In this document: in pieces, positions 22,254 to 30,369 of the stretch | Layout: each line of letters begins with the position of its first letter | Position numbering within the stretch: position 1 is the stretch's first letter | Translations under genes and position numbers: made by a program | NCBI GenBank assembly: GCA_016708585.1 | Contig: JADJFK010000025.1 | Span: forward strand, 1 to 30,369 | From: Sulfuritalea sp. | Lineage (GTDB): Bacteria > Pseudomonadota > Gammaproteobacteria > Burkholderiales > Rhodocyclaceae | Direction: 5' to 3' | DNA: 30,369 bases | The notes under the pieces: generated by a model | What the model saw: the letters and a program-made list of their open reading frames with translations, nothing else | What the model was told of the DNA's origin: nothing | The model's database searches: none

Positions 22254-22565
22254 TTATTGCAGCTTGATCTCGACATCCACGCCCGCGGGAAGGTCCAGTT
22301 TCATCAATGCATCGACCGTCTTGTCGGTCGGATCCACGATGTCCATCAGGCGCAAGTGGGTACGAATCTCGAACTGGTCCCGCGAAGCCTTGTTGACATG
22401 CGGCGACCGCAATACGTCAAAACGCTCAATACGCGTCGGCAAGGGTACCGGGCCCCGTACTACGGCACCCGTACGTTTTGCCGTTTCGACAATCTCAAGC
22501 GCCGACTGATCGATCAGGCGATAGTCGAACGCCTTGAGGCGGATGCGTATCTTTTGACTTTGCAT
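22254..22565 (-). CDS. rpsJ: Ribosomal protein uS10
   Basis: uS10 is in the 30S head and, as NusE, is also part of antitermination complexes with NusB. The 103-residue product MQSQKIRIRLKAFDYRLIDQ, then SALEIVETAKRTGAVVRGPVPLPTRIERF and RTHLRLMDIVDPTDKTVDALMKLDLPAGVDVEI in outline, is canonical. It is the first gene of the S10 operon, 82 bases after tuf with a promoter in the gap. Confidence 0.98.
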   Translation of the reverse strand: MQSQKIRIRLKAFDYRLIDQSALEIVETAKRTGAVVRGPVPLPTRIERFDVLRSPHVNKASRDQFEIRTHLRLMDIVDPTDKTVDALMKLDLPAGVDVEIKLQ

Positions 22566-22599
22566 GAAAAATCCTTAAAGAGCAGGGTCGCATTTCGCG

Positions 22600-22624
22600 A
22601 AAGGGCAAGATTTTATCGCCCTTT
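22600..22624 (-). repeat. Inverted repeat overlapping the S10 promoter, possible tuf terminator
   Basis: AAAGGGC (22600-22606) and GCCCTTT (22618-22624) form a perfect 7-base stem with an 11-base loop that contains the -10 box of the S10 promoter. As RNA from tuf it would be a hairpin ending in three U, so weak termination of the str operon is possible. Confidence 0.5.
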
Positions 22625-22638
22625 TCGCTGTAATGCAA
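22610..22638 (-). promoter_or_regulatory. S10 operon promoter (rpsJ)
   Basis: On the minus strand TTGCAT (22633-22638) and TAAAAT (22610-22615) are 17 bases apart, within the tuf-rpsJ gap. The -35 is only a half match, so confidence is moderate. The leader before rpsJ would be about 38 bases, much shorter than the E. coli S10 leader that mediates L4 control. Confidence 0.6.
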
Positions 22639-22647
22639 CAATAGTTG

Positions 22648-23838
<1,191 letters not shown>

Positions 23839-23871
23839 GTCTGCTTTCCTTAAAGAACGATGGTTGGTCGA

Positions 23872-25965
23872 TCACTTCTTGTTGATAACAGCTTCGGCGA
23901 CATTCTTCGGCGCCTCGGTGTAATGCTTGAATTCCATTGAATAGGTGGCCCGTCCCTGTGACAGCGAGCGAAGTTGCGTCGAGTAGCCAAACATCTCCGC
24001 CAGAGGAACTTCGGCCTTGATCAGCTTGATGCCGCCGACCTGGTCTTCCATGCCATGTACGATGCCGCGACGTCCGGAAAGGTCGCCCATCACGTTGCCC
24101 ATGTAATCCTCCGGCGTCTCGACTTCCACCGCCATCATCGGCTCCAGCAGAACCGGACTAGCCTTGCGCATGGCGTCCTTGAAAGCCATCGAGGCAGCCA
24201 TCTTGAAGGCGTTTTCGTTCGAGTCTACGTCGTGATAGGAACCGTCGAACAGGGTGACCTTCACGTCCACCACCGGGAAACCCGCCAGCACCCCATTGGG
24301 CAGCGTGTCGATAAGACCCTTCTCGACTGCGGGGATGAACTCGCGGGGCACGGAACCGCCCTTGATCATGTCGACGAATTCGAAACCCTTACCCGCTTCG
24401 TTCGGCTCCAGCTTGATCCAGACGTGGCCATACTGGCCACGACCACCAGACTGCTTGACGAACTTGCCTTCCTGTTCGACGGCCTTGCGAACGGCTTCGC
24501 GGTAAGCAACCTGAGGCGCGCCGACGTTGGCTTCGACGCCGAACTCGCGCTTCATGCGGTCGACGAGAATTTCCAGATGGAGCTCGCCCATTCCGGAAAT
24601 GATGGTCTGGCCTGATTCTTCATCCGTGCGCACACGGAACGACGGGTCTTCCTGTGCCAGGCGATTAAGGGCGATGCCCATCTTCTCCTGGTCGGCCTTG
24701 GTCTTCGGCTCTACCGCAACGTGAATCACCGGCTCCGGGAACACCATGCGCTCGAGCGTGATAACATGCGCAGGATCGCACAGGGTCTCTCCCGTAGTCG
24801 CCTCTTTCAGGCCCACCGCTGCTGCGATGTCGCCGGCAAACACTTCCTTGATTTCCTCGCGCTGATTGGCGTGCATCTGCAGGATGCGGCCAAGGCGCTC
24901 CTTGCGGCCCTTGATCGGGTTGAAAATCGTGTCGCCCGTCTTGACCGTGCCGGAATAGACCCGGAAGAAAGTCAGCTGGCCGACGTACGGATCGGTCATG
25001 ATCTTGAACGCCAGGGCAGCAAACGGATCGGTATCATTCGCGGCGCGATGGCCCTCGGATTCATTCTCGAGAATGCCATCGACCGGCGGAATGTCGGTCG
25101 GAGCCGGCAGATACTCGATGACGGCGTCCAACATGGCCTGCACGCCCTTGTTCTTGAAGGCGGAGCCGCAAAGCATCGGTACGATCTCGGCACTGAGCGT
25201 ACGGGAACGCAGACCGGCCTTTATTTCGGCCTCGGTCAGTTCGCCGGTCTCAAGGTACTTGTTCATCAGTTCCTCGTTGGCCTCGGCAGCCGCCTCGACC
25301 ATCTTTTCCCGCCACTCCTCGGCTTTGGCCTGAAGTTCCGCGGGAATATCGCCGTATTCGAACTTGATGCCCTGGCTGGCCTCGTCCCAGACTATGGCCT
25401 TCATCTTGACCAAATCCACCACGCCCTCGAATTTCTCTTCGGCGCCAATTGGAATCTGCAGAGGAATGGGGTTGGCCTTGAGGCGCAGGCGCATCTGGTC
25501 GTGGACTTTGAAGAAGTCTGCGCCTTGACGGTCCATCTTGTTCACGAACGCCAGACGCGGTACGCCATAGCGATTGGCTTGGCGCCATACCGTTTCGGAC
25601 TGCGGCTGTACGCCGCCGACAGCGCAATAGACCATGCATGCGCCGTCAAGCACGCGCATCGAACGCTCGACTTCAATTGTGAAATCGACGTGTCCCGGTG
25701 TGTCGATGATATTAACGCGATGCTCGGGGAAATTCTGGCCCATGCCTTTCCAGAAGCATGTGGTCGCCGCCGATGTAATGGTGATACCACGTTCCTGTTC
25801 CTGCTCCATCCAGTCCATGGTGGCCGCGCCGTCATGAACTTCGCCAATCTTGTGATTGACGCCGGTATAAAACAGAATACGCTCGGTGGTAGTGGTCTTT
25901 CCGGCGTCGATATGCGCCGAAATTCCGATATTGCGATAGCGGTCGATGGGAGTCTTGCGGGCCAC
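23872..25965 (-). CDS. fusA: Elongation factor G
   Basis: EF-G drives ribosome translocation and, with RRF, recycling. The 697-residue product shows SAHIDAGKTTTTERILFYTG (G1 at about 17-25), the switch I region GAATMDWMEQEQERGITITSA, DTPGHVDFTIEVERSMRVLD (G3) and NKMDRQGADF (G4). The C-terminal domains include SGMGELHLEILVDRMKREF and the terminal YSMEFKHYTEAPKNVAEAVI. Full length and intact. It lies between rpsG and tuf in the str operon. Confidence 0.99.
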   Translation of the reverse strand: MARKTPIDRYRNIGISAHIDAGKTTTTERILFYTGVNHKIGEVHDGAATMDWMEQEQERGITITSAATTCFWKGMGQNFPEHRVNIIDTPGHVDFTIEVERSMRVLDGACMVYCAVGGVQPQSETVWRQANRYGVPRLAFVNKMDRQGADFFKVHDQMRLRLKANPIPLQIPIGAEEKFEGVVDLVKMKAIVWDEASQGIKFEYGDIPAELQAKAEEWREKMVEAAAEANEELMNKYLETGELTEAEIKAGLRSRTLSAEIVPMLCGSAFKNKGVQAMLDAVIEYLPAPTDIPPVDGILENESEGHRAANDTDPFAALAFKIMTDPYVGQLTFFRVYSGTVKTGDTIFNPIKGRKERLGRILQMHANQREEIKEVFAGDIAAAVGLKEATTGETLCDPAHVITLERMVFPEPVIHVAVEPKTKADQEKMGIALNRLAQEDPSFRVRTDEESGQTIISGMGELHLEILVDRMKREFGVEANVGAPQVAYREAVRKAVEQEGKFVKQSGGRGQYGHVWIKLEPNEAGKGFEFVDMIKGGSVPREFIPAVEKGLIDTLPNGVLAGFPVVDVKVTLFDGSYHDVDSNENAFKMAASMAFKDAMRKASPVLLEPMMAVEVETPEDYMGNVMGDLSGRRGIVHGMEDQVGGIKLIKAEVPLAEMFGYSTQLRSLSQGRATYSMEFKHYTEAPKNVAEAVINKK

Positions 25966-26079
25966 TTGATTTACCTGCCTTATCTAAACCAAACCGCCAT
26001 GACGCCTTGTTTCACAAAGCGACAGGGCGGCGGACAAAAACGAAAATCTCGCCGGAGACCCGACGAGACGCGATGCCAC

Positions 26080-26550
26080 TTAGAAACGGAAATGCGAGAA
26101 CGCCTTGTTGGCTTCTGCCATACGGTGAACTTCTTCACGCTTTTTCATCGCTGCACCGCGCCCTTCTGATGCCTCAAGCAACTCGGCGGCAAGGCGCTGG
26201 CCCATCGACTTCTCGCTGCGCTTGCGTGCCGCTTCCCGCAACCAGCGCATGGACAGCGCCATGCGACGGGACGGGCGCACCTCTACAGGGACCTGATAGT
26301 TTGCGCCACCGACCCGTCGACTCTTGACTTCAACCAGAGGCTTGACATTGTTCACTGCCAAGGTAAATACCTCGAGCGGATCCTTGCCGCTTTTGGACTG
26401 TATCTGGGTAAACGCGCCGTAGATGATGCGCTCGGCAACAGACTTTTTGCCGCTGGCCATCAGCACATTGACGAACTTCGAAAGATCAACACTGCCGAAT
26501 TTCGGGTCGGGCAGGATGTCACGTTTGGGAACTTCACGACGACGGGGCAT
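26080..26550 (-). CDS. rpsG: Ribosomal protein uS7
   Basis: uS7 nucleates the 30S head and, in E. coli, represses the str operon. The 156-residue product MPRRREVPKRDILPDPKFGS, FVNVLMASGKKSVAERIIYGA, NNVKPLVEVKSRRVGGANYQVPVEV (parts) and EKSMGQRLAAELLEASEGRG is canonical. It lies 21 bases after rpsL, so the long intercistronic S7 target known from E. coli has no room here. A 114-base gap follows before fusA. Confidence 0.98.
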   Translation of the reverse strand: MPRRREVPKRDILPDPKFGSVDLSKFVNVLMASGKKSVAERIIYGAFTQIQSKSGKDPLEVFTLAVNNVKPLVEVKSRRVGGANYQVPVEVRPSRRMALSMRWLREAARKRSEKSMGQRLAAELLEASEGRGAAMKKREEVHRMAEANKAFSHFRF

Positions 26551-26571
26551 GGTATCTCCTTAAGACCCTGG

Positions 26572-26949
26572 TCAGGCAGCCTTGGGCCGCTTGGCGCCGT
26601 ACTTGGAACGGCTCTGCTTGCGGTCCTTGACCCCTTGGGTATCCAAGCTGCCGCGCACGACGTGGTAGCGAACGCCCGGCAGATCCTTGACCCGGCCGCC
26701 GCGAATCAGGACTACCGAGTGCTCCTGGAGGTTGTGGCCTTCGCCGCCGATGTAGGAAATCACCTCGAATCCGTTGGTCAATCTGACCTTGGCAACCTTA
26801 CGCAGCGCCGAGTTCGGCTTCTTCGGGGTTGTGGTGTACACGCGAGTGCAGACACCGCGCCGCGCCGGACTGTTGCCGAGTGCCGGCACCTTGCTCTTCG
26901 ACTGCGGCGCTTGGCGACCCTTGCGCACGAGTTGGTTAATGGTAGGCAT
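26572..26949 (-). CDS. rpsL: Ribosomal protein uS12
   Basis: uS12 lies in the decoding center and controls accuracy. The 125-residue product MPTINQLVRKGRQAPQSKSK, then TRVYTTTPKKPNSALRKVAK and GGRVKDLPGVRYHVVRGSLD, is canonical. The lysines of TTTPKKPNS (43, 44) and GGRVKDLPG (88), where streptomycin-resistance changes occur, are wild type. It is the first gene of the str operon, with a promoter readable in the gap after rpoC. Confidence 0.98.
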   Translation of the reverse strand: MPTINQLVRKGRQAPQSKSKVPALGNSPARRGVCTRVYTTTPKKPNSALRKVAKVRLTNGFEVISYIGGEGHNLQEHSVVLIRGGRVKDLPGVRYHVVRGSLDTQGVKDRKQSRSKYGAKRPKAA

Positions 26950-27027
26950 TTATATGTCCCGAATGCTGTGCAAAAAGCACCGCAAAATTGCAAAAAAGTT
27001 GACCCCTGCCCAAGGCAAAGAGGCCGG

Positions 27028-27052
27028 ATTATAGATTGGCCTCCCGTGGCCG

Positions 27053-27056
<4 letters not shown>
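27028..27056 (-). promoter_or_regulatory. str operon promoter (rpsL)
   Basis: On the minus strand TTGACG (27051-27056) and TATAAT (27028-27033) are separated by 17 bases. The -35 contains the rpoC stop codon. Transcription would start near 27021, giving a leader of about 72 bases. The -10 lies between short inverted arms AGGCC and GGCCT (27021-27025, 27038-27042). No strong terminator for rpoC is visible, so read-through from rpoBC is also likely. Confidence 0.82.

Positions 27057-30369
<3,313 letters not shown>

Noticed and set aside
25966..26079. 114-base rpsG-fusA gap as a site for a promoter or small RNA
   Set aside because: No matching -35/-10 pair or strong hairpin could be read; it appears to be plain intercistronic sequence.
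24721..26169. 482-codon plus-strand open frame opposite fusA
   Set aside because: Antisense shadow of fusA running into rpsG; no recognisable domain.

Overview
The window looks like chromosomal DNA of a GC-rich betaproteobacterium, probably close to Rhodocyclales. That placement is inferred from three things: the gene order rpoC-str-S10-spc-alpha, the divergent pmbA/yjgA pair, and the layout of the sulfate-assimilation locus (cysB divergent from a TauE/SafE exporter, then cysI, DUF934, cysH, cysD, cysN). No tRNA, rRNA, CRISPR array, insertion sequence or phage gene was recognised.

Bases 1-1345 hold the 5' part of pmbA (minus), the ribosome-maturation gene yjgA/darP (plus) and a small TIGR02647-type gene (minus). 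Bases 1456-8209 are a sulfur-assimilation block. A CysB-like LysR regulator (minus) faces an apparent plus-strand operon: TSUP anion exporter, siroheme sulfite reductase CysI, a DUF934 protein, APS/PAPS reductase CysH, and the two ATP-sulfurylase subunits CysD and CysN. Together these would take sulfate to APS (CysDN), to sulfite (CysH) and to sulfide (CysI). A strong hairpin flanked by A and T runs at 8228-8257 separates this operon from the convergent ribosomal cluster and can serve both strands.

Bases 8273-27052 on the minus strand hold one compact, complete ribosomal protein cluster. In transcription order it is rpsL-rpsG-fusA-tuf (str), rpsJ-rplC-rplD-rplW-rplB-rpsS-rplV-rpsC-rplP-rpmC-rpsQ (S10), rplN-rplX-rplE-rpsN-rpsH-rplF-rplR-rpsE-rpmD-rplO-secY-infA-rpmJ (spc) and rpsM-rpsK-rpsD-rpoA-rplQ (alpha). 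Upstream of it, the 3' two-thirds of rpoC runs off the right edge. Sigma70-like promoters can be read in four gaps, one for each classical operon, and all share a similar -10 followed by a C/G-rich stretch. Perfect hairpins bracket rpoA.

The most unusual feature is the state of the left 7.7 kb. pmbA, cysB, the TSUP gene, cysD and cysN carry single-base frameshifts. The TSUP frame runs into cysI without a stop. cysH lacks its C-terminal half and is joined in frame to cysD. The reading frames from 8.2 to 29.8 kb are all clean, but rpoC, which is essential, has two more frameshifts at 29.85 and 30.10 kb. Breaks near both ends and none in the middle, several of them in homopolymers, point to low-quality or low-coverage contig ends more than to gene decay. 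The cysH-cysD junction cannot be explained by a single-base error and is the item most worth re-checking. I see no convincing new biological system here.
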